This document shows, piece after piece, positions 17,223 to 24,928 of a DNA stretch of 33,634 bases. Within the stretch, counting starts at the first letter, position 1; the number at the start of each line of letters is the position of its first letter. Source of the stretch: Deltaproteobacteria bacterium (GTDB lineage: Bacteria > Desulfobacterota > Desulfuromonadia > Geobacterales > Geobacteraceae); the NCBI GenBank assembly GCA_021847245.1, contig JAJZUC010000027.1, positions 1 through 33,634 on the forward strand. Direction: 5' to 3'. The position numbers and the translations under genes were made by a program. Below the pieces are notes generated by a model. It was not told the origin of the DNA, did not search any database, and was given only the letters and a program-made list of their open reading frames with translations.

Positions 17223-18263
17223 ATGGAATCGTGGCGTCGACGGCTTGCGGAAAGCATCACCACGCCTGAGGAGATAGCGGAGAGGTTCGGCACGGACCCG
17301 GCGCTTCTGGCGCCCGTGGCCCGGCGCTATCCGCTCCGGATTACCCGGCACTATTTCGGGCTTATTCGTGCCGTCGGAGACCCGATCTGGCGGCAATGCG
17401 TCCCCGATCTCCAGGAGCTGGAAGACGACCAGCTCCCCGATCCCCTCGACGAGGAGCGGCTTTCGCCGGTCCCGGGGCTCATTCACCGCTATCCCGACCG
17501 GGTGGTCTGGCTCGTATCCAACGAGTGCGCCGTCTATTGCCGTTTCTGCATGCGCAAGCGCCGCGTCGGATGTCCGGGCCGGGCCGGCGACAAGGGAACG
17601 GTGGATGAAACGCTACGCTATATCGTCGGGACCCCGCAGATTCGTGATGTAATCCTCTCCGGCGGCGATCCGCTTCTTCTCGATGACGGGCAGCTGGAGC
17701 AGATCCTGGCCCGGCTGAGGGCGATCCCCCACGTGGAGATCGTCAGAATCGGGACCCGCGCCCCGGTCACCCTCCCGGAGCGGATCACCTCCCGCCTCTG
17801 CCGGATGCTGCGGCGCTATCAGCCGCTCTACGTCAATACCCACTTCAACCATCCGCGCGAGATCACCCCGGAGGCCGCCCGGGCCTGCGCACGCCTGGCC
17901 GATGCGGGGATTCCGCTCGGCAATCAGACCGTGCTTCTGCGGGGGGTAAACGATGACCCGGCGGTGATGACCCGGTTGATGCAGCGGCTTCTTGCTATCC
18001 GGGTCAGGCCTTACTACCTGCACCAGATGGACCTGGTGCAGGGAACGGGGCATTTCCGGACGACCGTCAAGACCGGGATATCGATCATGGAAGGGTTGCG
18101 GGGCCATACCTCGGGAATGGCGGCCCCGTACTACGTGATCGACGCGCCGGAAGGGAAGGGGAAGATACCGATCCTGCCCGAATGCGCCACCCTGCAAGGG
18201 GATAGGTGGCTGCTGCGCAACTACCGGGGAGAGACTATCGAGTACCGGGAATTGGTCGATTAG
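17223..18263 (+). CDS. kamA: KamA/EpmB-family radical SAM lysine aminomutase
   Basis: The 346-residue radical SAM, PLP-dependent enzyme has cluster cysteines Cys102, Cys106 and Cys109 (CAVYCRFC). Residues matching clostridial lysine 2,3-aminomutase are Arg111 (carboxylate), Asp270 and Asp307 (epsilon-amino) and Lys314 (PLP Schiff base). All sit at a constant offset of 23 from the clostridial numbers I recall. It is short for KamA (416) and near EpmB (342), so terminal extensions are missing. Its convergent neighbours are epmA and efp, so the inferred job is to supply (R)-beta-lysine for EF-P modification, either on free lysine or on lysyl-EF-P. Its stop overlaps that of epmA by 4 bases. Confidence 0.88.
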   Translation: MESWRRRLAESITTPEEIAERFGTDPALLAPVARRYPLRITRHYFGLIRAVGDPIWRQCVPDLQELEDDQLPDPLDEERLSPVPGLIHRYPDRVVWLVSNECAVYCRFCMRKRRVGCPGRAGDKGTVDETLRYIVGTPQIRDVILSGGDPLLLDDGQLEQILARLRAIPHVEIVRIGTRAPVTLPERITSRLCRMLRRYQPLYVNTHFNHPREITPEAARACARLADAGIPLGNQTVLLRGVNDDPAVMTRLMQRLLAIRVRPYYLHQMDLVQGTGHFRTTVKTGISIMEGLRGHTSGMAAPYYVIDAPEGKGKIPILPECATLQGDRWLLRNYRGETIEYRELVD

Positions 18264-19183
18264 AGCTCTTCCGGCGTGAAGGCAACCACCTGATCGATGG
18301 TGGTGACATCGAGGAGGATCATCACCAGCCGGTCGACGCCGAGGGCAATGCCGGCGGCCGGCGGCATTGCGGAAAGCTCCTCCAGAAACTTCCCCGGCAA
18401 GGGAATGGGGGGGTGACCGAGGGATTCCCGTAAGGCCGATTCCCGCTCGAAGCGGACACGCTGTTCGGCGGGATTGGTCAGCTCCGAGAAGGCATTGGCC
18501 AGCTCGACCCCCGCAATGTAGAGCTCGAAACGTTCGGCGATCGCAGGTTCTCCCTCCTTCAGTCGGGCCAGGGCACCTCGCGAAGCCGGGTAATCGTAGA
18601 TGAATGTGGGTCTCTCCCTCCCCAGCTCCGGTTCTATCCGCTCGACCATCACCTCGTCAAAAAGGTCTTCTTCGAGGGCCTGCTCCATCGTCATTCCTCC
18701 GAATGCGTCGAAGGCGTCCCGCACCGTTATCCGCTCCCAGGGCGGGGCGAGATCGATGTTGCGTCCCCGAAACGCCAGTTTGGCGCCGAAGCCGGATTTT
18801 CCGGCCACCGAACAGACAAGCTCTTCACATTCGGCCATGAGCGCGGAGTAATCGGCATGGGCCCGATACCATTCGAGCATGGTGAACTCGGGAACGTGCA
18901 TCCGGCCGCGCTCGCCGGTCCGCCAGCAGTGGCAGATCTGGAAGATACGGTCATAGCCTGCGGCCATCAACCGTTTCATGCAGATCTCCGGCGAGGTATG
19001 GAGGAACCAGCCGTCGGCGCCAACCGGGTCGATATGCGATTCGGGTGCCGGGGCAGGAATACGAAGGGGGGTCTCCACTTCGAGATACCCCCCGTCGATA
19101 AAAAAGCCTCTGATTTCCTGGATGATCCGCGCCCTGGCCCGAAGCGCCTCGCGCTTGCGGGTCAGATGCCAGTTACCGGCCAT
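18260..19183 (-). CDS. epmA: EF-P--(R)-beta-lysine ligase
   Basis: EpmA (PoxA/GenX) is a truncated class II lysyl-tRNA synthetase paralogue that adenylates (R)-beta-lysine and attaches it to EF-P. The 307-residue protein has only the catalytic domain, with no anticodon-binding domain: motif 1 around VETPLRIP, SPEICMKRL, motif 2 around QICHCWRTGERGRMHVPEFTMLEWY and motif 3 GIALGVDRLVM. Alanine, not glycine, follows the isoleucine of motif 3, as in E. coli EpmA. It starts 8 bases after efp; AAGGGA inside the efp end can serve as the binding site. Confidence 0.94.
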   Translation of the reverse strand: MAGNWHLTRKREALRARARIIQEIRGFFIDGGYLEVETPLRIPAPAPESHIDPVGADGWFLHTSPEICMKRLMAAGYDRIFQICHCWRTGERGRMHVPEFTMLEWYRAHADYSALMAECEELVCSVAGKSGFGAKLAFRGRNIDLAPPWERITVRDAFDAFGGMTMEQALEEDLFDEVMVERIEPELGRERPTFIYDYPASRGALARLKEGEPAIAERFELYIAGVELANAFSELTNPAEQRVRFERESALRESLGHPPIPLPGKFLEELSAMPPAAGIALGVDRLVMILLDVTTIDQVVAFTPEEL

Positions 19184-19191
19184 GTTCTCTG

Positions 19192-19755
19192 CTATCCCTT
19201 TACCCGCGTCGAATACTCGCCGGTTCTCGTGTCGACGACGATCATCTCCCCTTCTTCGATGAAGGGGGGGACGCGCAGAACGTAGCCGGTCTCGAGGGTG
19301 GCCGGTTTGGAGTCGCTGCCGGAGGTGTCGCCCTTGACCCAGGGATCGGTCTGGACTACGCGCAGGTTGACGAAATTGGGGAGGGTTACGCCAATGGCCT
19401 TCTCGCCGAAAATGAGTATGTCCACTTCCAGGTTGTCGATGAGGAAGTTCTTGGCATCCCCCACGGCATCCTCGCTCATCTGCACCTGTTCGAAGGTCTG
19501 GTTGTCCATGAAGGTGTAATGGGTATCCTCTTTGTAGAGATACTGCATCCTGCGCTCCTCAAGACTTGCAGGCTCGAAGGTTTCGCCGGAACGGTAGGTC
19601 CGGTCGAGCGTCACACCGGTTATCATGTTTTTAAGCTTCGTGCGGTAAAGAGCCTGACCCTTGCCCGGCTTTGAAAACTCAAAGGCGGTGACGATATAGG
19701 GGTCGCCGTCAAGGGTAACTTTGAGACCTTTTTTCAAATCAGCAACAGTGTACAT
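19192..19755 (-). CDS. efp: elongation factor P
   Basis: EF-P relieves ribosome stalling at polyproline. The 187-residue protein has the three-domain family layout: KOW-like domain I with the modification loop KPGKGQA, then two OB domains ending ATLETGYVLRVPPFIEEGE and DTRTGEYSTRV. Lys32 aligns with E. coli Lys34, the beta-lysylated residue, consistent with epmA directly downstream and KamA/EpmB converging. GAGGA lies seven bases before the ATG. A 17-base palindrome sits 43-59 bases upstream. Confidence 0.97.
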   Translation of the reverse strand: MYTVADLKKGLKVTLDGDPYIVTAFEFSKPGKGQALYRTKLKNMITGVTLDRTYRSGETFEPASLEERRMQYLYKEDTHYTFMDNQTFEQVQMSEDAVGDAKNFLIDNLEVDILIFGEKAIGVTLPNFVNLRVVQTDPWVKGDTSGSDSKPATLETGYVLRVPPFIEEGEMIVVDTRTGEYSTRVKG

Positions 19756-20107
19756 ACGTGTTCCTCATATTTCTGGTGGTGTTTGGCGAAAAATGCCTTG
19801 TTAAACTTTAACAACCCGTTTGTAAAACAAAAGGGGCAATGCACCGTGACGCCTGGACAGTTACGGCGTTTCCCGTAAAATTAAATCCGGGATTTCGGTT
19901 GAAGGACACTGCTGCCGGTCCGGATTTTCAGGCGCGGGCCAACAGCGACAGGTCGAGCCCATCGGGGGGAAACGGCTAGCGGGGCAAGGCTCGCAACTCG
20001 AAAGGGGGGTTTGTCGAGACCAGCGCCAGGGTGTTCACCGGCGCCGCCCATGATGTTTCCTGCGATGGGGAATTACCGTGCCCGCACGGAAACAGGGGCA
20101 CGGGTAA
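19756..20107. other. gene-free gap between efp and infA
   Basis: About 350 bases with no credible reading frame on either strand. It holds the efp regulatory palindrome (19798-19814), a small TTACGG/CCGTAA hairpin at about 19861-19879, a 13-base palindrome AAATCC-G-GGATTT at 19883-19895, and a GC-rich stretch with no recognised RNA family. I looked for c-di-GMP (GEMM) riboswitch core sequences on the minus strand and did not find them. Confidence 0.6.
19798..19821. promoter_or_regulatory. palindromic putative operator upstream of efp
   Basis: TTGTTAAA-C-TTTAACAA is a perfect 8+1+8 palindrome (19798-19814), continuing into AACCCGTTT (19813-19821). On the minus strand it contains TG-T-TAAAGT, an extended -10-like element, so an efp promoter may lie inside it. 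A related composite sequence occurs at 32225-32248. Confidence 0.45.
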
Positions 20108-20109
20108 TT
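20071..20109 (-). terminator. stem-loop at the infA 3' end
   Basis: AATTACCGTGCCC pairs with GGGCACGGGTAATT with a single bulge and a 12-base loop. It overlaps the infA stop codon. No T-run follows on either strand, so it may protect the 3' end or terminate weakly. Confidence 0.4.
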
Positions 20110-20326
20110 ACTTGGCGCGGTAGGTGATCCGTCCCCTGCTCAGGTCGTAAGGAGAAAGCTCGACGGTAACCTTGTCTCCCGGCAGAATCTTGATGAAATA
20201 CTTCCGCATCTTGCCGGAGATGTGAGCCAGAACGATGTGGTCGTTCTCGAGCTTCACCCGGAACATGGCGTTGGGAAGCGGTTCGATGACCGTACCTTCA
20301 ACTTCGATTGCTTCTTCTTTACTCAT
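20108..20326 (-). CDS. infA: translation initiation factor IF-1
   Basis: The 72-residue protein is the standard IF-1 size and a single S1/OB fold: [57 protein letters not shown]-1 occupies the ribosomal A site during initiation. GAGGAG precedes the ATG at good spacing. It stands apart from ribosomal protein genes here, so the genome may have another copy in the usual location; that is inference. It is transcribed away from the aminotransferase gene. Confidence 0.97.
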   Translation of the reverse strand: MSKEEAIEVEGTVIEPLPNAMFRVKLENDHIVLAHISGKMRKYFIKILPGDKVTVELSPYDLSRGRITYRAK

Positions 20327-20377
20327 TGGTGCTCCTCATGGCGTGTCGAATGCGGGTGATGCCGCTATGATCAAACT

Positions 20378-20411
20378 TTTACACTCTATCCGGTAATTAA
20401 GTAAAAAGCAA
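20378..20411. promoter_or_regulatory. overlapping divergent promoter candidates for infA and the aminotransferase
   Basis: Plus strand: TTTACA, 18 bases, TAAAAA (20378-20407). Minus strand: TTGCTT, 17 bases, TAGAGT (20383-20411). Both are moderate matches and share the same DNA, so the two directions might compete. Confidence 0.35.
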
Positions 20412-20442
20412 TGAATTTGATGTACTCAAGGGGGATCACACC

Positions 20443-21726
20443 ATGAACACCGACAACGTTGTTGCCAGGGCAGGGCGTGTCTTTACACCCGCCCTCCACA
20501 ATTACTGGCCGATCACCGTGGTACGCGGCGAGGGGGTGTGTGTCGAATGCGACGAAGGCCGGAAATACCTCGATTTTTCGTCCGGGCTTGCGGTCCTCAA
20601 TATCGGCCATAATCCGAAGAGGGTGGTGGAGGCGGCAAGCCGGCAGCTGGAGCGGTTTGTCCATACGGGCGGGGTTTACTACAACGAACCCGCCGTTACC
20701 GCGGCGGAAGAGCTCGCCTCAGTAACCCCCGAAGGGCTCGACATGGTGTTTTTCAGCAATGCGGGAGCTGAGGCGGTGGAAGGGGCGCTGAAGCTGGCCC
20801 GCTTCGTGACCCGCCGGCAGGGAATCGTCTGCTTCACCGGCGCGTTCCATGGCCGGACCCTTGGGGCCGTATCGGTTACCAGCAGTTCCGCCCGCTACCG
20901 CAGCCGTTATCATCCGCTCCTCCCATCGGTGTATCAGGTTCCTTACCCTTACTGCTATCGTTGCCCCTTCGGGAAGAGTCCCGAGCAGTGTGACCTCAGC
21001 TGCCTCTGGTTCGCGGAAAAGACGCTGATTCACCATATCGCTCCCGACGAAGTGGCGGCATTCATTATCGAACCGTTCCTGGGCGAAGGGGGATACGTCC
21101 CGGCGCCCCGCCAATTTCTGGTCGGACTGCGGGAGCTCTGCGACCGTTACGGGATCATGCTCATCTTCGACGAGGTGCAGTCGGGAATGGGGAGGACCGG
21201 CGCATGGTTCGCCGCCGACCACTATGCTGTCAGACCCGATATCCTGGCGGTCGCCAAGGGGATCGCCTCGGGCTTTCCGCTTTCCGCCGTCGTCTCGCGA
21301 CACGAGATCATGACGCAGTGGCCGTCGGGTGCCCACGGCACGACCTTCGGCGGCAATCCGGTCTCCTGCGCTGCAGCCACTGCCACAATCCGCACCATAC
21401 GGGACGAAAATCTTCTGGAGCGCGGCAGGAGGCTCGGAGAGCGGGCCCTCTCCCGGTTGCGCGAAATCGCGGCAGAATTGCGGAGCATCGGTGACGTGCG
21501 GGGCTTCGGCTGCATGATCGGCGTGGAATTTGTCGACGAAGGGGGAAATCCCGACGGCGAGGGATGCGACAGGGTGTTGAAGCACTGTCTCGCAAACGGG
21601 TTGATCCTCATCAACTGCGGAACGTATCGAAACGTTGTCCGCTTCATTCCGCCGCTCGTCACTTCGGATGACGAACTGGAGCGGGCACTAGATATCTTCG
21701 CCGAGGCGGCAGGGAGTGCGAAGTGA
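20443..21726 (+). CDS. class III PLP-dependent aminotransferase
   Basis: The 427-residue fold-type I aminotransferase resembles GabT/ornithine/4-aminobutyrate transaminases. It has FSSGLAVLNIGH, FSNAGAEAVEGALKLAR, FHGRTLGAVSVT, the PLP-ring aspartate in IFDEVQSGMGRTG and the Schiff-base lysine Lys272 in AVAKGIASGFPLSAVV. A cysteine-bearing segment YCYRCPFGKSPEQCDLSC lies near residues 170-187, as in some archaeal and thermophile members. The amino donor is not predictable. A GGGGG-rich site lies upstream of the ATG. Its stop overlaps the next gene's GTG by three bases, implying coupled translation and a shared pathway. Confidence 0.9.
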   Translation: MNTDNVVARAGRVFTPALHNYWPITVVRGEGVCVECDEGRKYLDFSSGLAVLNIGHNPKRVVEAASRQLERFVHTGGVYYNEPAVTAAEELASVTPEGLDMVFFSNAGAEAVEGALKLARFVTRRQGIVCFTGAFHGRTLGAVSVTSSSARYRSRYHPLLPSVYQVPYPYCYRCPFGKSPEQCDLSCLWFAEKTLIHHIAPDEVAAFIIEPFLGEGGYVPAPRQFLVGLRELCDRYGIMLIFDEVQSGMGRTGAWFAADHYAVRPDILAVAKGIASGFPLSAVVSRHEIMTQWPSGAHGTTFGGNPVSCAAATATIRTIRDENLLERGRRLGERALSRLREIAAELRSIGDVRGFGCMIGVEFVDEGGNPDGEGCDRVLKHCLANGLILINCGTYRNVVRFIPPLVTSDDELERALDIFAEAAGSAK

Positions 21727-23057
21727 AAGAAGAGCGCGTCATCATCATGGGTGCCGCCGGACGGGATTTCCACAATTTCAATACCGTATTCCGGAACAAT
21801 CCGGCGTACCGGGTGGTTGCCTTCACTGCCGCCCAGATCCCCTTTATCGCCGAGCGCCGTTATCCCCCTCCTCTGGCCGGAAGACTCTACCCGGAAGGAA
21901 TACCGATCCATCCCGAATCGTCCCTGTTGGAACTGGTCCGCCGGCATCGGGTATCGAAAGTGGTTTTCGCCTACAGCGACATCGCCCATTCTGAGCTGAT
22001 GCACAAGGCGTCGTCAGTCCTTGCGGCCGGTGCCGACTTCTGGTTAATCGGTCCCGATGCAACGATGCTGGCGAGCAGCCGGCCGGTAATCTCGGTATGC
22101 GCGGTTCGAACCGGCTGCGGCAAGAGCCAGGTGACCCGCCATATCTGCGGCCTGCTGGCCGATGCCGGCATAAGGCCGGTGGTGGTCCGTCATCCGATGC
22201 CGTACGGTGATCTCGCCGCGCAGGTGGTGGAACGGTTTGCCGGGTTCGACGACCTGTCGCTGCATCATTGCACCATCGAGGAGCGGGAGGAGTTCGAACC
22301 CCTTGTCGATCGCGGGACCGTGGTCTATGCCGGCATCGACTACGAGCGTATTCTGCGGGAGGCGGAACGGGAGGGGGAGGTGATCGTCTGGGACGGAGGG
22401 AACAACGATTTCCCGTTTTTCCGGTCGGACCTGGAAATCGTCCTCGTCGACCCCCTGCGTCCCGGCCATGAAACCGCCTATTTCCCGGGGGAGGTGAATC
22501 TGCGCCGTGCCGGCCTGGTTGTCGTCAACAAGGCGAATGCGGCAGCCCCCGCGGTGGTGGCGCGCATGGAGGAGGAGGTCAGGCGGATCAATCCGAAGGC
22601 CGAAGTCATCAGAACTTTCTCGCGCGTCACCGTAAGCGACCCCGGCGCCATTGCCGGCAAACGGGTGCTTGTGATCGAGGATGGCCCGACCGTCACCCAT
22701 GGCGGAATGCCGACGGGGGCGGGGTACGCGGCCGCCCTGGACTCGGGCGCCGCAGAGGTCCTTGATCCCCGTCCCTGGGCGGTCGGCTCCATCGCCGGAG
22801 CATTCGGGGAGTACCCCCATCTCGGCCCCGTTCTTCCCGCCATGGGATACAGTCCCGGGCAGGTGGACGAGCTTCGCCGGACCATCGAGGCTGTACCGTG
22901 CGAGACCGTTGTGTCGGCAACTCCGATTTCCCTGGAACGGTTGTTCCGCACGCAAAAGCCGTTGGTCCGGGTCACCTACGAGATTGAGGAGTTGCCTGGC
23001 GCACCGCTTCGACGGGCGATCGGAAGATTCCTGGAGAACGCCGGACGCAAGGGGTGA
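21723..23057 (+). CDS. cyclic 2,3-diphosphoglycerate synthetase-like P-loop protein
   Basis: The 444-residue protein resembles archaeal cyclic 2,3-diphosphoglycerate synthetase, which uses ATP to close a ring in 2,3-bisphosphoglycerate. It has an N-terminal Rossmann-like part (VIIMGAAGRDFHNFN), a P-loop VRTGCGKSQ around Lys134, an acidic DGGNNDFPF segment near residue 225, then LVDPLRPGHE and VVNKANAA, which resembles a GTPase base-recognition motif. Bacterial members have no established function to my knowledge. No signal peptide or membrane segment is seen. The GTG start has GGGAG seven bases upstream. It is coupled to the aminotransferase, but the common substrate is unknown. Confidence 0.75.
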   Translation: MKEERVIIMGAAGRDFHNFNTVFRNNPAYRVVAFTAAQIPFIAERRYPPPLAGRLYPEGIPIHPESSLLELVRRHRVSKVVFAYSDIAHSELMHKASSVLAAGADFWLIGPDATMLASSRPVISVCAVRTGCGKSQVTRHICGLLADAGIRPVVVRHPMPYGDLAAQVVERFAGFDDLSLHHCTIEEREEFEPLVDRGTVVYAGIDYERILREAEREGEVIVWDGGNNDFPFFRSDLEIVLVDPLRPGHETAYFPGEVNLRRAGLVVVNKANAAAPAVVARMEEEVRRINPKAEVIRTFSRVTVSDPGAIAGKRVLVIEDGPTVTHGGMPTGAGYAAALDSGAAEVLDPRPWAVGSIAGAFGEYPHLGPVLPAMGYSPGQVDELRRTIEAVPCETVVSATPISLERLFRTQKPLVRVTYEIEELPGAPLRRAIGRFLENAGRKG

Positions 23058-23069
23058 CAAACGTCTTTA

Positions 23070-23106
23070 CTTCCCAAGGGGAAGCATAGTATGTATCTTC
23101 AGATAC
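23070..23106 (+). other. two short hairpins before the 132-residue gene
   Basis: CTTCCC-AAG-GGGAAG (23070-23084) and GTATCT-TC-AGATAC (23093-23106) are perfect small inverted repeats in the 74-base spacer. No T-run follows. They could be regulator half-sites or leader structure. Confidence 0.3.
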
Positions 23107-23131
23107 AAACCAACCTCGCAGGTAACGCTTC

Positions 23132-23530
23132 ATGGTGCAACCCATCAGAGAATTTCCCCTTGAAAACGGGCTATCTCTCCGCATTTTCGATTACACCCGT
23201 CATTACTTCGGCGATTTTCATCACGTAAGACTCGAACTTACATGTGAAATCCCGATTCTTTCCGCGCATTTTGCCGAGCCGGCCGACAGGGAGGCTGCGT
23301 GCCGTCTTCTGGGAAACGCGGTCGTCTACCGCAGGACCGTTGAGCAGATGGGGGTTCCCTCCGCCGAAGTCCAGCCGACCGTGGAACGCCTGATCGGCAA
23401 TTTCACGCACCACGCGCTCCCCTATCTGTCCACCCCCGACTTCTCCCGCCGATTCGTCCGCGCCGAGTTCGAACGCGTCCGGGCGAGAAGGAGGCGACCG
23501 ATCGGTTACCTTCCGGGCTCCCATGACTGA
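23132..23530 (+). CDS. conserved-looking hypothetical protein, 132 residues
   Basis: I do not recognise this family. The protein is soluble-looking, with no signal peptide, and has an aromatic/histidine-rich stretch near residues 20-32 ([16 protein letters not shown]), a [10 protein letters not shown] segment and an Arg-rich C-terminus (ARRRRP). AGGT lies about eight bases before the ATG. Its last 8 bases overlap the methyltransferase gene, which supports real translation and suggests a linked or RNA-related role. That role is inference only. Confidence 0.7.
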   Translation: MVQPIREFPLENGLSLRIFDYTRHYFGDFHHVRLELTCEIPILSAHFAEPADREAACRLLGNAVVYRRTVEQMGVPSAEVQPTVERLIGNFTHHALPYLSTPDFSRRFVRAEFERVRARRRRPIGYLPGSHD

Positions 23531-24845
23531 AGCCGTACTGCGTATCGATTGCATGGCCTTCGGGGGCGCAGGCTTTGGCCGCGTCGAGGGGAAGGCTTGC
23601 TTTGTGCCTTTTTCCGCGCCCGGAGACCTGGCCCGCATCAGGGTTGCCGTCGCCAAACCCTCCTATCTGGAGGGAGAGCTTGTCGAACTGCTGGAGCCGT
23701 CACCGCTGCGGGTGACGCCGCCGTGCCCGGTCTTCGGTACCTGTGGGGGATGTACTTGGCAGCATCTGGGCTATGACGCCCAGTGCGACGCGAAACGGGC
23801 GATCTTTGGCGATACCTTGTGGCGCTTCGGCCGGATCCGCCCCGAAGTGATCGCCCCGGTCGTCCCCGCCCCGGAACCTTACGGCTACCGGGCCCGGGTA
23901 CAATTCAAGATCCGCTGGAGTGGCGGGCGGCTCCACATCGGTTTCTACCGGCGCGGTTCCCATTACGTGGTTGACGTGCCGGGGCGATGTGCCATCTGCC
24001 ACCCCACGCTCAATCAGGTTCTTGCCGAGATCCGCCCGGTTCTTGCCCGCTTCCCGGAACCGGACCGCATTCCCCAGGTGGATGCCGCGGTGGGCGATGA
24101 CGGAGCAGCGCTCATCATCGTCCATTACATCGGAACCGACCGCCGCAAGACGGCCGAGTACCTGGCGGCAGGCCGGGGCGAGCTTCCGTCGGTAGCGGGG
24201 CTCCATCTTCAATACGGCCGCAAGGAGACGATCGAGAAGATCTGGGGGATCGATGCCCTCGGTTACCGCATCCCCCACCCCTTCCTTCCCCGGGTCCCCG
24301 AGACGCGCCTTCGCTTCAGTCGAGGCGGCTTCTCCCAGGTCAATTACCGGCAAAACCTGGAGCTGATCCGTGCTGTCAGCCGCTTGGCCCGGGTCGAAGA
24401 GGGGATGCGGGTCCTCGACCTTTATTGCGGCAACGGCAACTTTTCGCTCCCTCTGGCTCTTCAGGGGGCCGAGGTGATTGGAGTGGAGGAGTATGGTCCG
24501 TCACTGGAAGACGCGCGAATGAACGCGTTTGACAACGGGATCAACTCCATCGAGTTCATCAGGGCCGACGCAGGGGAGGGGGTAAGCCGGCTGCGACAGC
24601 GGGGCGATTCTTTCTCCGTCGTCGTCCTCGACCCCCCCCGAACCGGCGCCAGGGAGGCGATCGGCCACATTGCAGCCCTGGCCCCCGACCGCATCATCTA
24701 TGTATCTTGCGATCCCACCACGCTTGCCAGAGATCTGGGGCTTCTGGGCAAGAACGACTACCAGGTCGTCGAGAGTTTTCCTGTCGACATGTTCCCTCAG
24801 ACCTACCACATCGAAAGCGTCACCCTGCTTCAGAAAACCGGCTGA
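23523..24845 (+). CDS. RlmD/TrmA-family RNA (uracil-C5)-methyltransferase
   Basis: This 440-residue SAM-dependent enzyme should methylate C5 of a uracil in 23S rRNA or tRNA. It shows an N-terminal TRAM-like RNA-binding domain (about 1-60), Fe-S cluster cysteines Cys68, Cys74 and Cys77 ([12 protein letters not shown]) with a fourth in the GRCAIC segment, the SAM motif [23 protein letters not shown] and the catalytic cysteine in [13 protein letters not shown]. Members include RlmD (U1939), RlmC and TrmA; the precise target cannot be assigned here. The start overlaps the preceding small gene. Confidence 0.92.
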   Translation: MTEAVLRIDCMAFGGAGFGRVEGKACFVPFSAPGDLARIRVAVAKPSYLEGELVELLEPSPLRVTPPCPVFGTCGGCTWQHLGYDAQCDAKRAIFGDTLWRFGRIRPEVIAPVVPAPEPYGYRARVQFKIRWSGGRLHIGFYRRGSHYVVDVPGRCAICHPTLNQVLAEIRPVLARFPEPDRIPQVDAAVGDDGAALIIVHYIGTDRRKTAEYLAAGRGELPSVAGLHLQYGRKETIEKIWGIDALGYRIPHPFLPRVPETRLRFSRGGFSQVNYRQNLELIRAVSRLARVEEGMRVLDLYCGNGNFSLPLALQGAEVIGVEEYGPSLEDARMNAFDNGINSIEFIRADAGEGVSRLRQRGDSFSVVVLDPPRTGAREAIGHIAALAPDRIIYVSCDPTTLARDLGLLGKNDYQVVESFPVDMFPQTYHIESVTLLQKTG

Positions 24846-24928
24846 TTCCCGGATCACTTCCTTTGTTGACACTCCCCGCCAGAATTCGGACACGAGCAAC
24901 GACAAGAAACAATCAGAGAGGTGTCGCC

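Noticed and set aside
19830-20070. c-di-GMP riboswitch in the efp-infA gap
   Set aside because: The conserved GEMM core sequences were not found on the minus strand.
24707-24928. Extended start of the TPR protein inside the methyltransferase gene
   Set aside because: The extra 74 residues are an out-of-frame reading of the methyltransferase; a good Shine-Dalgarno precedes 24929.
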